Positions 1-7,444 of a stretch of 18,737 nucleotides of DNA are shown in pieces (position 1 is the stretch's first letter; each line of letters begins with the position of its first letter). Origin of the DNA: an uncultured Clostridium sp. (GTDB taxonomy: Bacteria > Bacillota > Clostridia > Lachnospirales > Lachnospiraceae); contig CATWBR010000022.1 of the NCBI GenBank assembly GCA_958349075.1, positions 1 through 18,737 on the forward strand. The letters are read 5' to 3'. A program made the translations under genes and the position numbers. The notes below the pieces were generated by a model that made no database searches, was not told the origin of the DNA, and was given only the letters and a program-made list of their open reading frames with translations.

Positions 1-52
1 CACCCCACCCGGCCCCTGGCCTGCCGGCAGCGTCCTCATCTGCTCAATAAAC
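1..52. other. Unassigned left edge, downstream of holA
   Basis: These bases lie past the holA stop codon. I see no supported gene. On the minus strand the stretch reads through a G+C-rich segment containing ATGAGGACGCTGCCGGC, which resembles the sequence just after the GerMN lipoprotein stop near 4020-4050 (see findings). It is too short to say whether it is spacer, a dispersed repeat or the start of another gene. Confidence 0.4.
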
Positions 53-1024
53 TCAATATTTTTTCGTAATCAGAAGTTCAACCGCCATCCTGTCATTCAG
101 CCTTCCCGTCTTTACCGCTTCCTCCGCCTCAACACATCCCGTCACACAGTTAAGAATCTGTTCCTTTGTAAATGCTCCGGCCTGGGCCGAAACTTTTCCT
201 GCAACAAACGGGGGAATCTTCAGTTTGGATGCAATCGTCCCCCTGTCCGTTCCCTTTGCCGTCAATTCTTTAACCAGTAATAACTGGTTAAACTGTCTTG
301 CTATCAGGAACAGAATACGCATCGGCGGTTCTTTCAGCGTGAGGAGGTCTTCATATAAATCCATGGCAAGCCTCGTTTTCCTCGTTACAATGGCATTGAC
401 CATATCGAATATCTTATTCGTCACCTGGACCGTTGTCACGGCCTCCACATCCTCCGAAGTGACCACATCGGCGCCCATTGTATAGGAAATCAGCTTTTCA
501 AGTTCCATCCTGATATTCTCCATATCGTCGCCGGTACGTTCCAAAAACAGGTTCATCGTGGCATTCGTGATTTTTCTTCCATTCTGTGCCAGGATTGTAC
601 CGGCCCATCTGGCAAGCTGTGCGCTGTCCTGCCGTTTCATTTCCGCAGCATGTCCCAGCTCCTTCACCTTTTTAAAAAGCCTGTTCCTCTTATCCACGGC
701 ATCTTCCACGAATACAATGCATGTCGTATCCGGTACCGAGGGAAGATAGTCGGTCAGCGCATCGGCGGAGGTCTTAAAAAATCCGCTGTCCTCCACCACA
801 ATCAGACGCCTGTCACTGAAAAACGGCATCGTATCGGCAAGGCTGATCAGCTCATTCACATCCAGTCCCTTTCCCTCAAAATAATTGTAATTCATTGTAT
901 CGTCACCGGCAATGGCCTCTTTCAGCTTCTTTTTATAACTCTGCTTCAAAAATGATTCTTCCCCGAACAGCAGATAAACCGTTTTATATTGTCCGCTTTT
1001 TATATCCTCATTGATTGTCTGCAT
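53..1024 (-). CDS. holA: DNA polymerase III subunit delta
   Basis: This is the delta subunit of the clamp loader, which opens the beta sliding clamp so it can be loaded onto primed DNA at the replication fork. The 323-residue length is normal for the family. The N-terminus has the typical opening (YLLFGEESFLKQ, about residues 17-28) of the AAA+-like first domain. The C-terminal third has the helical collar region with the family-typical MRILFLIARQFNQLL stretch. The start has an AAGGAG about 10 nt upstream. The gene lies 149 nt downstream of comEC, and comEC-holA adjacency is common in Firmicutes. No terminator or clear promoter was seen between them, so holA is probably the last or near-last gene of this operon. 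The family assignment is from recognised sequence features, not a search. Confidence 0.93.
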   Translation of the reverse strand: MQTINEDIKSGQYKTVYLLFGEESFLKQSYKKKLKEAIAGDDTMNYNYFEGKGLDVNELISLADTMPFFSDRRLIVVEDSGFFKTSADALTDYLPSVPDTTCIVFVEDAVDKRNRLFKKVKELGHAAEMKRQDSAQLARWAGTILAQNGRKITNATMNLFLERTGDDMENIRMELEKLISYTMGADVVTSEDVEAVTTVQVTNKIFDMVNAIVTRKTRLAMDLYEDLLTLKEPPMRILFLIARQFNQLLLVKELTAKGTDRGTIASKLKIPPFVAGKVSAQAGAFTKEQILNCVTGCVEAEEAVKTGRLNDRMAVELLITKKY

Positions 1025-1173
1025 CTGTAATCTGCTCCTTCGTGCTTCTAAATATAGCCGGGGTTCATTCCACCCGTTGTTCCTCTCTGCCGCTGACTAA
1101 ACCTGTGATTATTTATTAAAACACAATCCTCTCTGTCCCGCAGCAGTCCGTCAGGAGATTGTTCCTGCTGGTA

Positions 1174-3858
1174 TTATAGACCGGAACCACGGTTCCTGTC
1201 CAGCAGAAAACCGCTTACCTTCATTTTCTTTCCGTCTGTCGTAATGTGAATGGCGCCCGATTGTTCCGTGCTCCAAATCTCGGTTCCTATTTCTTCCAGA
1301 CGTTCCACCACCTCCGGCGAAGGATGGCCGTATGAATTTCCCCGGCCATATGACAGAATCGTGACCGACGGTTTCAGGCAGGCCAGAAATTCCTTCCCCG
1401 TAGAGGTAGACGAACCGTGATGGGCCGCTTTCAAAACCGAAAGTTTTCCTTTAAACTGTTCTTCCGACGCTCTCATCTCCAACATCCCTTTCTCCGGCAT
1501 TCTCTTCTCCAATACCCCCTTCTCCAACATCCCATTCTTCAGCACCCCCTTCTCCAATATCCCATTTTCCAGCATTCTCTTCTCACCTGCAGTCCCCACA
1601 TCTCCGGTCAGCAGCATGCTATATTCATCATAAATGACGGAAAGTACCAGTGAATGCCCGTTTCTGTCCTTAGAATACAGTTCCCTGTCAGGAAAAACCG
1701 CGTTAATTTTCAGCGCTCCCTCATCCAGCATTTGTCCGGCTTCCATATAGACTATCTCCGCCCCTCTCATTTTCCCAAGCGCTTCGATCTGCTGATAAAC
1801 TTCCTCTCCCTCTCCCTGACAGGGCATGACAATATGGCCAACCGGAAAATTCTCCTCATTTTCCAGCAACCAGACGATTCCGTTTATATGATCGCTGTCA
1901 CCGTGGCTGATAAAAACATAGTCCAGCCTTCCAATCCCCTTACTTTTCAAAAACGGAACCAGCCTGTTCTTTCCCACGCTTTTAAGCTGGCTGCTTCCGC
2001 AGTCTGTCAGCGCCGTGACAGTCCCGGTGCGGAAAAATATTCCATCACCCTGCCCCACATCCAGGAAATAAACCTCCAGCCCTTTGATCCTCGGCCTTAC
2101 CATCAGAAACAGAACAGCGCAGAAACAGGCTGCTGCCTTGACTAGAGAATGAGTAGTCCCGTCACCTTTTTCGTATCCTCTGACACCCTTCGCAATTTTT
2201 ATTTTTTGAATGTAAAGAACTGTCAGTACACCATAATAACCCCCAATACACCATAGCGGAGGCCGGCCCGTCAGCACCGTTGCAAATGGAAGTTTCAGGG
2301 TAAAGCGGCAGAGTTCACGGTAAAGTGACAGGATATAATGTCCGGGGCCTGCCGCTCCATGACTGATTGTACCGAGTAAGTATGCGGCTCCGCTAAGGAA
2401 CCTTTCCAGCCCGCTTTTCAGTCCGCCGCTTTCCCCTCCGCCTGCTGTCACCAGATTCAAAATAATTACAGCCATCCATATACCATAAAGACCGACCGCG
2501 GCAATCCCTGTTCCCGCTACATATGCCATCAGCGGAATCACCACCAGGTTTAAAACCACACCATAAAGAGGAAATTCATAGAAATGATACAGTATCGCGG
2601 GAAGAGTGACAACCTGAATCGGCAGGCTGACAGACAAGGCAGACCGGAGCACCCCCAGCATAGTTCCCGCATCCACATGTCCTTCCTGCGTCTTTTTTCC
2701 GCTCTCCCCCGATAATCTCCTCCCCTTTTCCTGCGCTGACCGCCAGTCATTGCAAAGCCCCACGGCCCCTACCGCACCATAAGACAATTGCAGTCCACTT
2801 GTAAAAAGCAGGTATGGGGAATCAAAAAGGAGCAAAATAAGGGACAGTGCCATGGCAGACAGTAAATCATAGGTGCGCCCGAGATATGATGCCAGAAATG
2901 AACAGAAAACCATAAAAACCGCCCGAAAAACGGAGGCGCCGAATCCCGTCATCGATCCGTAGAAAAAAAGCAGTGCCGCCGAAACCACTCCGGCTTTTCC
3001 GTATCCAACGCCTCTTTTTCTCAGAAATCCATACAGCCCCATCCCGATCAAAGAGACATGTAAACCGCTCACCGCAAGTACATGGGCAATTCCTCCATCC
3101 TGATACAGCTCACGTATCTCACTGTCCATCTCGCTCTTATCTCCCAGAAGAATGGCCTGAAAAACGCCTCTGTCTTCCTCACCGTAAAGAAAAGAAAGCG
3201 CCTCCTTCACAAATTGGCTGACGGATAAAATCTGTCTCCGGAACGCGGCCGTATCCCCTCCGGCCGGTTCTATCTTATCCGCTTTAATCCTGCAGCGCAG
3301 TTTCTGGGAGCGGTAATATAACCGGTAATCAAATTCTCCCGGGTTTCTGGCCTCCTGAAACAATTCCGCCGTCCCTCTCACCCACAGATACATCCCGGCC
3401 TTCAGCGGATTGTCCGGCAAGTGTTCCACCGTCTTCGCCTCCACCGAAACCATAACCCGTTTCTCCTCATACCGGTTCTCACCAGCATTAACCGTCACCG
3501 GCTCCAGAATAATCGTGTACAGCTCATTTTTAATTGCCACTTCACGGATCCGGCCTTCCGCCTCCACCCGCTTTCCCACCGTTTTTCCCTGCCCCTCCCC
3601 GTGTTCCCTCTCTGTCAGAAGAGCCTCCAGCGGCCATTTTTTCATTTCCGCTTTCATCCTGAACCATCCCGCCAGGCAGAACAAGGTCAGAAGAACCAAT
3701 AAACAGCAGACTCTGCGGGGTTTTTCATTCTCAATGAATAAGGGCAGACTCCCCGTTCCGACTCTCTGATAAAGCCGGAGCAGAATGCCTGCCGCCAGTA
3801 ATGCCGCCAGGACAAACAAGCCGCCCATAACGGCTGCCTGTCCTGTATATTCCGTCAT
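1174..3858 (-). CDS. comEC: ComEC/Rec2-family DNA uptake channel protein
   Basis: This polytopic membrane protein of the ComEC/Rec2 family carries single-stranded DNA across the membrane during natural transformation. Three parts are visible: an N-terminal hydrophobic and soluble (DUF4131-like) region, a multi-helix Competence domain (AHVLAVSGLHVSLIG, about residue 255-270) and a C-terminal metallo-beta-lactamase-like domain. The last keeps DVGQGDG, SHGDSDH (about 650), LLTGD (about 748) and AHHGS (about 810). The 894 residues from the canonical ATG lack a good ribosome site. The frame stays open 24 codons further, to an AUA at 3928-3930 behind an ideal GGAGG, and that extension encodes a plausible first transmembrane helix, so the true protein may be 918 residues. 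A degenerate pentapeptide repeat lies at about residues 761-794. No other competence genes are in the window, so an actual transformation role is inferred from family only. Confidence 0.92.
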   Translation of the reverse strand: MTEYTGQAAVMGGLFVLAALLAAGILLRLYQRVGTGSLPLFIENEKPRRVCCLLVLLTLFCLAGWFRMKAEMKKWPLEALLTEREHGEGQGKTVGKRVEAEGRIREVAIKNELYTIILEPVTVNAGENRYEEKRVMVSVEAKTVEHLPDNPLKAGMYLWVRGTAELFQEARNPGEFDYRLYYRSQKLRCRIKADKIEPAGGDTAAFRRQILSVSQFVKEALSFLYGEEDRGVFQAILLGDKSEMDSEIRELYQDGGIAHVLAVSGLHVSLIGMGLYGFLRKRGVGYGKAGVVSAALLFFYGSMTGFGASVFRAVFMVFCSFLASYLGRTYDLLSAMALSLILLLFDSPYLLFTSGLQLSYGAVGAVGLCNDWRSAQEKGRRLSGESGKKTQEGHVDAGTMLGVLRSALSVSLPIQVVTLPAILYHFYEFPLYGVVLNLVVIPLMAYVAGTGIAAVGLYGIWMAVIILNLVTAGGGESGGLKSGLERFLSGAAYLLGTISHGAAGPGHYILSLYRELCRFTLKLPFATVLTGRPPLWCIGGYYGVLTVLYIQKIKIAKGVRGYEKGDGTTHSLVKAAACFCAVLFLMVRPRIKGLEVYFLDVGQGDGIFFRTGTVTALTDCGSSQLKSVGKNRLVPFLKSKGIGRLDYVFISHGDSDHINGIVWLLENEENFPVGHIVMPCQGEGEEVYQQIEALGKMRGAEIVYMEAGQMLDEGALKINAVFPDRELYSKDRNGHSLVLSVIYDEYSMLLTGDVGTAGEKRMLENGILEKGVLKNGMLEKGVLEKRMPEKGMLEMRASEEQFKGKLSVLKAAHHGSSTSTGKEFLACLKPSVTILSYGRGNSYGHPSPEVVERLEEIGTEIWSTEQSGAIHITTDGKKMKVSGFLLDRNRGSGL
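1474..1578 (-). repeat. 15-bp coding minisatellite inside comEC
   Basis: About seven tandem degenerate 15-bp units (plus-strand unit close to CCCCTTCTCCAATAT) encode pentapeptides of consensus G/R-(M/V/I)-L-E-K/N. They lie between LLTGD and AHHGS of the metallo-beta-lactamase domain, where relatives usually have a short linker. The reading frame is kept throughout. The tract is highly charged and may form a helix. It does not match the classic A(D/N)LXX pentapeptide family. Confidence 0.85.
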
Positions 3859-3927
3859 TTTACCGAACCAGTAAGCAGCGACCTCTCCAAGTACATATGC
3901 TCCTGCGATCCATAAAAACGGTCTTTT

Positions 3928-3942
3928 TATATTATTACCTCC
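3928..3942 (-). promoter_or_regulatory. Probable comEC ribosome site with AUA initiator
   Basis: Read on the minus strand, GGAGG (3938-3942) is followed by seven bases and then ATA AAA AGA CCG, in frame with comEC. There is no ATG, GTG, TTG or CTG between this ATA and the ATG at 3858, and that ATG has no Shine-Dalgarno at normal spacing. The extra residues begin (I/M)KRPFLWIAGAYVLGE, which looks like a normal ComEC N-terminus. The site therefore looks like the native start with AUA in place of AUG, either as a genuine weak initiator or as a strain mutation. Confidence 0.6.
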
Positions 3943-4042
3943 AAAGTAGGAATTCAGTTGAGGTGCGGGGATGCCTCTGAAAGATGGCAGACGGGGGAGG
4001 TTTAATGAGTCTCCATTCCACCCCCATCCTGCGGCAGCGTTC

Positions 4043-4978
4043 TCATTCCTCGTCTGCTATATACTTCTTCTCCCTCTCCAGAGGAGTTGAAAGAGAAATG
4101 GCATTGCGGTACATCACATTGGCCGATCCGTTTACCGTAATCTGGACCTTATTGACCGTCTGAAGCTCCGTCAGCGAATTGACCAGGGCGTAGACCGGGA
4201 TATAATCCGCCGCCTCCACCTCGCCGTTAAGGAAGGTGCTGTCCAGATTTACATAGCAGGTATTATCCGTCAGGGACACGTTCAAAATTCTGGTATCCTT
4301 TGGCAGCACCGGCGAATTCCCTGCCTGTGAACCGGCTATCAGCTGCTCCACCACGAGTCTCTCCAGGGAGGTGTTGACATTGTGGACGACTTCCCTCGTC
4401 TCCTCCACCAGCATATCTTTCTTTGCGTTGGCAAAATAGAGCTTCAGTTCCACTCGCTCGAAGGAGTTCACATCGGAGATGCTCTCTGCGAAATCGGAGG
4501 CCGAAAACGCCCCCACCGGGTTGCCCTGGTGATCGAGGAGCGGCTGTCCGTCACAGTTGATGCTGATATAATCGATCCCGTCTGCCTGGGTAAAGGTCTT
4601 TGCCATCGCCGCCCGACACAAAATCTCCCTGGTCGCCTTCATCGCCGTATAATCTTTATTAAAATTTAAGTAAAGGACATTATCCTCTTTTCTCATATCC
4701 AGAAGTATTACCTTTTCTCCCAGCGCAGCCTGATAATCCGGGTTGTCCGGAGCCTTTAAAAGCTGCCCCGCCAGTTCCCCTATCAAAGTCTCCTGATCAG
4801 TTGTTTCCGTTTTGTACTCCACGCTTGCAAGCTTTGTCCTGGAGGGATTCAGATAATAAATCCGGTAACTGCCTTTTTCCGGCTCGGCAATCTTCTCCTC
4901 CTGCCCGCATCCTGAAATTCCAAGACACAGCAACAGAGCCGCCATAAGGCAAAATAATCGTTTCAAATATACTTCCAT
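4043..4978 (-). CDS. GerMN-domain lipoprotein
   Basis: This is a predicted membrane-anchored extracytoplasmic lipoprotein with two GerMN (sporulation/germination) domains, about residues 37-170 and 175-305. GerMN domains are non-catalytic and occur in GerM of spore formers and LpqB of Actinobacteria. The signal peptide ends in a lipobox ISGC with Cys24 as the lipid site. Repeat-typical segments are visible in both halves (VLYLNFNKDY, then CYVNLDSTFLNGE). The annotated ATG has AAAGG immediately abutting it with no spacer. A TTG at 4966 (giving MKRLFCLM...) makes a more usual lipoprotein signal, so the true start may be four codons later. The gene lies downstream of a histidine kinase, separated by a tandem repeat, and upstream of comEC. 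A role as ligand-sensing partner of the kinase is inference. Confidence 0.85.
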   Translation of the reverse strand: MEVYLKRLFCLMAALLLCLGISGCGQEEKIAEPEKGSYRIYYLNPSRTKLASVEYKTETTDQETLIGELAGQLLKAPDNPDYQAALGEKVILLDMRKEDNVLYLNFNKDYTAMKATREILCRAAMAKTFTQADGIDYISINCDGQPLLDHQGNPVGAFSASDFAESISDVNSFERVELKLYFANAKKDMLVEETREVVHNVNTSLERLVVEQLIAGSQAGNSPVLPKDTRILNVSLTDNTCYVNLDSTFLNGEVEAADYIPVYALVNSLTELQTVNKVQITVNGSANVMYRNAISLSTPLEREKKYIADEE

Positions 4979-5034
4979 CCTTTCACATCTAAGGGTCCGG
5001 CGCTGGATACCGCCTGTGAACCGTCACCCGAATA

Positions 5035-5135
5035 CAGCCGTTACAGGATATCAGCCGTCAAGGCATACCAGCCGTTACAGGATATCAGCCGTCAAGGCAT
5101 ACCAGCCGCCACAGGAATCAGCCGTCACGGGATAT
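5035..5135. repeat. 17-bp intergenic tandem repeat array
   Basis: Six head-to-tail units of 16-17 bp begin at 5035, 5052, 5069, 5086, 5103 and 5119. Units 1 and 3 are identical (CAGCCGTTACAGGATAT), and so are units 2 and 4 (CAGCCGTCAAGGCATAC), so the first four form a perfect 34-bp duplication. A diverged seventh unit may precede them at about 5018-5034. The array ends on the first base of the histidine kinase stop codon (complement) and fills most of the gap to the GerMN lipoprotein gene. There are no unique spacers, so this is not a CRISPR. Confidence 0.93.
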
Positions 5136-6580
5136 TACGGAATGTAATTGAGAGGAATTCGGACCGTAAATGTGGTTCCCTCCCCTTCTTTACTCTGGAG
5201 CTTGATTGCCCCCTGGTGCAGAATTACAATATTCTTTGTAATCGCCAGGCCCAGGCCTGTTCCGCCCGTCTCCCTTGATCGCGCCTTATCCACCCTGTAG
5301 AAACGCTCAAACACATGTTCCTGGAACTCCTGCGGAATTCCGATTCCATTGTCAATTACCTTCACATAAAAGAATTTATGATCCGCGTCCAGAACTACAT
5401 GGACCCAGCCGTCCTCACTGTTATATTTGACCGCATTTTCCACCAGGTTGCTTAAGGCCAGCGACAGCTTTACCTCGTCGATATCGGCCGTGACCTCCCT
5501 CTGGCTCTCAAATACCAGCTCAATATTGCGCCTCTTGGCAATCGGCCTCAGGCGCTTTAAAATCTGTTCCATCAGCGCATTGATGGAAACAGATGCAATA
5601 TTCATATCCGGTGAAGATTTATCCATCTTAACAAGCGAAAGAAGGTCGTCGATAATCTTGCCCTCGCGGTCGATCTCATCCGAGATATCCGCCATGAATT
5701 CCTTGTAAAGTTCCACCGGGGCATCCTCCATCCCCATCAGTGAATCCGCCAGCACCCGGATTGAGGTTATGGGAGTCTTAAGCTCATGGGAAACGTTGGA
5801 TACAAACTCCTGTCTTGACTGATCCACGGCCTTTAACTTGCGCAGTGTCTGGCTGACCGCATCGGATATCCCCTTTGTCTCTTTGTAATCTTCCACCTGG
5901 ATGTCCTGGTCAAGATTCCCCTCCGAGACGAGGTTCAGCCTCTCCTGAAGCTTTCTGAACGGTTTCATAAGGAACGTTGCCGCCAGGAAATCCACCGCAA
6001 TCACAAAGCACAGAAGCACAAACTGCAGGAATCCGGCCTTATGCATCACCTGGCTCTCCAGAAGGGCCATGCTCTCTGTGGAGGCCGTCATCAGGAGGAC
6101 TCCCTCCACCTTTTTGGCATCCGCCTTCGAATATACAGGGAGAGTCAGATAGAAATAATCCTTCTTTTTGTTACGCCGGTTTATGGTTTCTCCCTCAAAC
6201 GAGCGCAGGACTTCCTCCACGACACTGGTTTTTCCCTTTGTCAGATCAAACGTGTCCTTGATTATCTTAAAGCTGCTGTCAATGACTATGATACGTCCGT
6301 TAAACAAATCCGCCGTCACATTCATCTCGGCATCCAGGCCGGGATTGTTGGACGGGTTATTAATATAATCCAGGGTCACCATCTTGTTGGCAAGCATCAG
6401 GCATTTGCTCTGTGCCTCTATCATGCTCTCCTCAATCTGGCTCTGGCGGAAGAATCCGGCCAGAAACCTGGCCTGTATGAGAAGCGGCACCAGAGTCACC
6501 AACAGGAAACAGAAAAGCAGCGGCACCTTCATGCTTACGGAACGCTTTAATTTCCTTCTCAGTCTCTTCATCTCTCTCAT
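5135..6580 (-). CDS. Membrane sensor histidine kinase (HAMP, HisKA, HATPase)
   Basis: This is a two-component sensor kinase that should autophosphorylate on His265 and pass the phosphate to a response regulator. In order: a basic N-terminus, TM1 (about 19-43), an extracytoplasmic sensor region (about 45-182), TM2 (about 184-205), HAMP (about 206-252), HisKA with FVSNVSHELKTPITS, and an ATPase domain with N box NLVENAVKYN (N382), DNGIGIP (about 410-416) and GTGLGLAI (about 440-447). All key residues are intact. The start codon directly follows the degV stop (TAAATG), so translation is probably coupled. An ATG three codons in is an alternative start. No response regulator gene lies beside it or anywhere in the window, so its partner is unlinked. 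It resembles the PhoR/WalK/ResE group by architecture, and the signal is unknown. Confidence 0.94.
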   Translation of the reverse strand: MREMKRLRRKLKRSVSMKVPLLFCFLLVTLVPLLIQARFLAGFFRQSQIEESMIEAQSKCLMLANKMVTLDYINNPSNNPGLDAEMNVTADLFNGRIIVIDSSFKIIKDTFDLTKGKTSVVEEVLRSFEGETINRRNKKKDYFYLTLPVYSKADAKKVEGVLLMTASTESMALLESQVMHKAGFLQFVLLCFVIAVDFLAATFLMKPFRKLQERLNLVSEGNLDQDIQVEDYKETKGISDAVSQTLRKLKAVDQSRQEFVSNVSHELKTPITSIRVLADSLMGMEDAPVELYKEFMADISDEIDREGKIIDDLLSLVKMDKSSPDMNIASVSINALMEQILKRLRPIAKRRNIELVFESQREVTADIDEVKLSLALSNLVENAVKYNSEDGWVHVVLDADHKFFYVKVIDNGIGIPQEFQEHVFERFYRVDKARSRETGGTGLGLAITKNIVILHQGAIKLQSKEGEGTTFTVRIPLNYIP

Positions 6581-7444
6581 TTAGCTCTCGATTTTCTTCA
6601 CTGCCGCGATTGCCAGCCCTCCCGGGCCAATATGGCACGCAACACTCAGTGACAGGGGATCTATATAAATATCCGTATCCGGGAAAATCTCCTGCAGCTC
6701 CTCTTTCAGTTGCAAGGCGGCCTCCCCGCTGTTGCTGTGGGCGATTTCAAGGTGGGTATTCTTCCCTTCCCTGTCGTTCCATCTTGTCTCCAGATCATGC
6801 TGGATGGCTGAAATCATCATCGCTTTAGCCTGCTTCATCGTCCTTGCCTTGGCAAAGGCGTCCAGCTTTTCTCCCTGTATCGTGAGTACCGGTTTCAGTC
6901 TGAGAAGTGTTCCCAGGGCAGCGGCGGCCGGTGTGATCCTTCCGCCCTTCTTCAGGTATTTCAGGGTGTCTACGGTAATATAAATCGTGGAATTATGGCT
7001 GGTCCGTTCAAGCTCCTCTCTGATCTCCAGGGCGCTCATTCCCCTCTCAACCATCGTAAGGGCATCCAGTGCCGACTGTCTCTGGGTTACGGATATCTGG
7101 TGGTTATTCACCACCTGGACACGGCCGTCATAGTCCTCAGCAAGCATCAGAGCCGTCTGGCAGGAACCCGACAGGCCGCTGGACATCGGAATATGGACAA
7201 TCTCATCATATTCTTCAAGGAGGCCGTCCCACAGCTCCACAATCGAATCCGGTGACGGCTGGGAAGTGGAGATGTCCAGATCCTCCGCCATCTTCTCATA
7301 AAATTCGCGCTGTGTCAGGCTGATATCCTCCATATATTCTTTTCCGTCAATCATAAAAGGCATGGGAAGAACCCTGATTCCAAGTTCTTTCCCCTGCGCC
7401 TGCGTAATACCGCTGTTGCTGTCTGTCACAACTGCAATTTTCAT
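6581..7444 (-). CDS. DegV family fatty-acid-binding protein
   Basis: DegV/FakB proteins are two-domain cytosolic proteins that bind a fatty acid. Characterised members present it to a fatty acid kinase (FakA) for phosphorylation and entry into phospholipid synthesis. The 287-residue length is typical. Family marks include AVVTDSNSGI at the N-terminus, TSQPSP (about 60-65), SSGLSGS (about 89-95), TLKYLKKGGRI (about 159-169) and the C-terminal HIGPGGLA. The start overlaps the upstream ABC transporter stop by 4 nt (ATGA) behind a strong GGAGG, and its own stop abuts the histidine kinase start, so the three are almost certainly one transcript. No FakA kinase is visible here, and which fatty acid is bound cannot be read from sequence. 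Confidence 0.94.
   Translation of the reverse strand: MKIAVVTDSNSGITQAQGKELGIRVLPMPFMIDGKEYMEDISLTQREFYEKMAEDLDISTSQPSPDSIVELWDGLLEEYDEIVHIPMSSGLSGSCQTALMLAEDYDGRVQVVNNHQISVTQRQSALDALTMVERGMSALEIREELERTSHNSTIYITVDTLKYLKKGGRITPAAAALGTLLRLKPVLTIQGEKLDAFAKARTMKQAKAMMISAIQHDLETRWNDREGKNTHLEIAHSNSGEAALQLKEELQEIFPDTDIYIDPLSLSVACHIGPGGLAIAAVKKIES

Noticed and set aside
5035..5135. CRISPR-like array
   Set aside because: Units are directly adjacent with no unique spacers and no cas genes, so it is a minisatellite.
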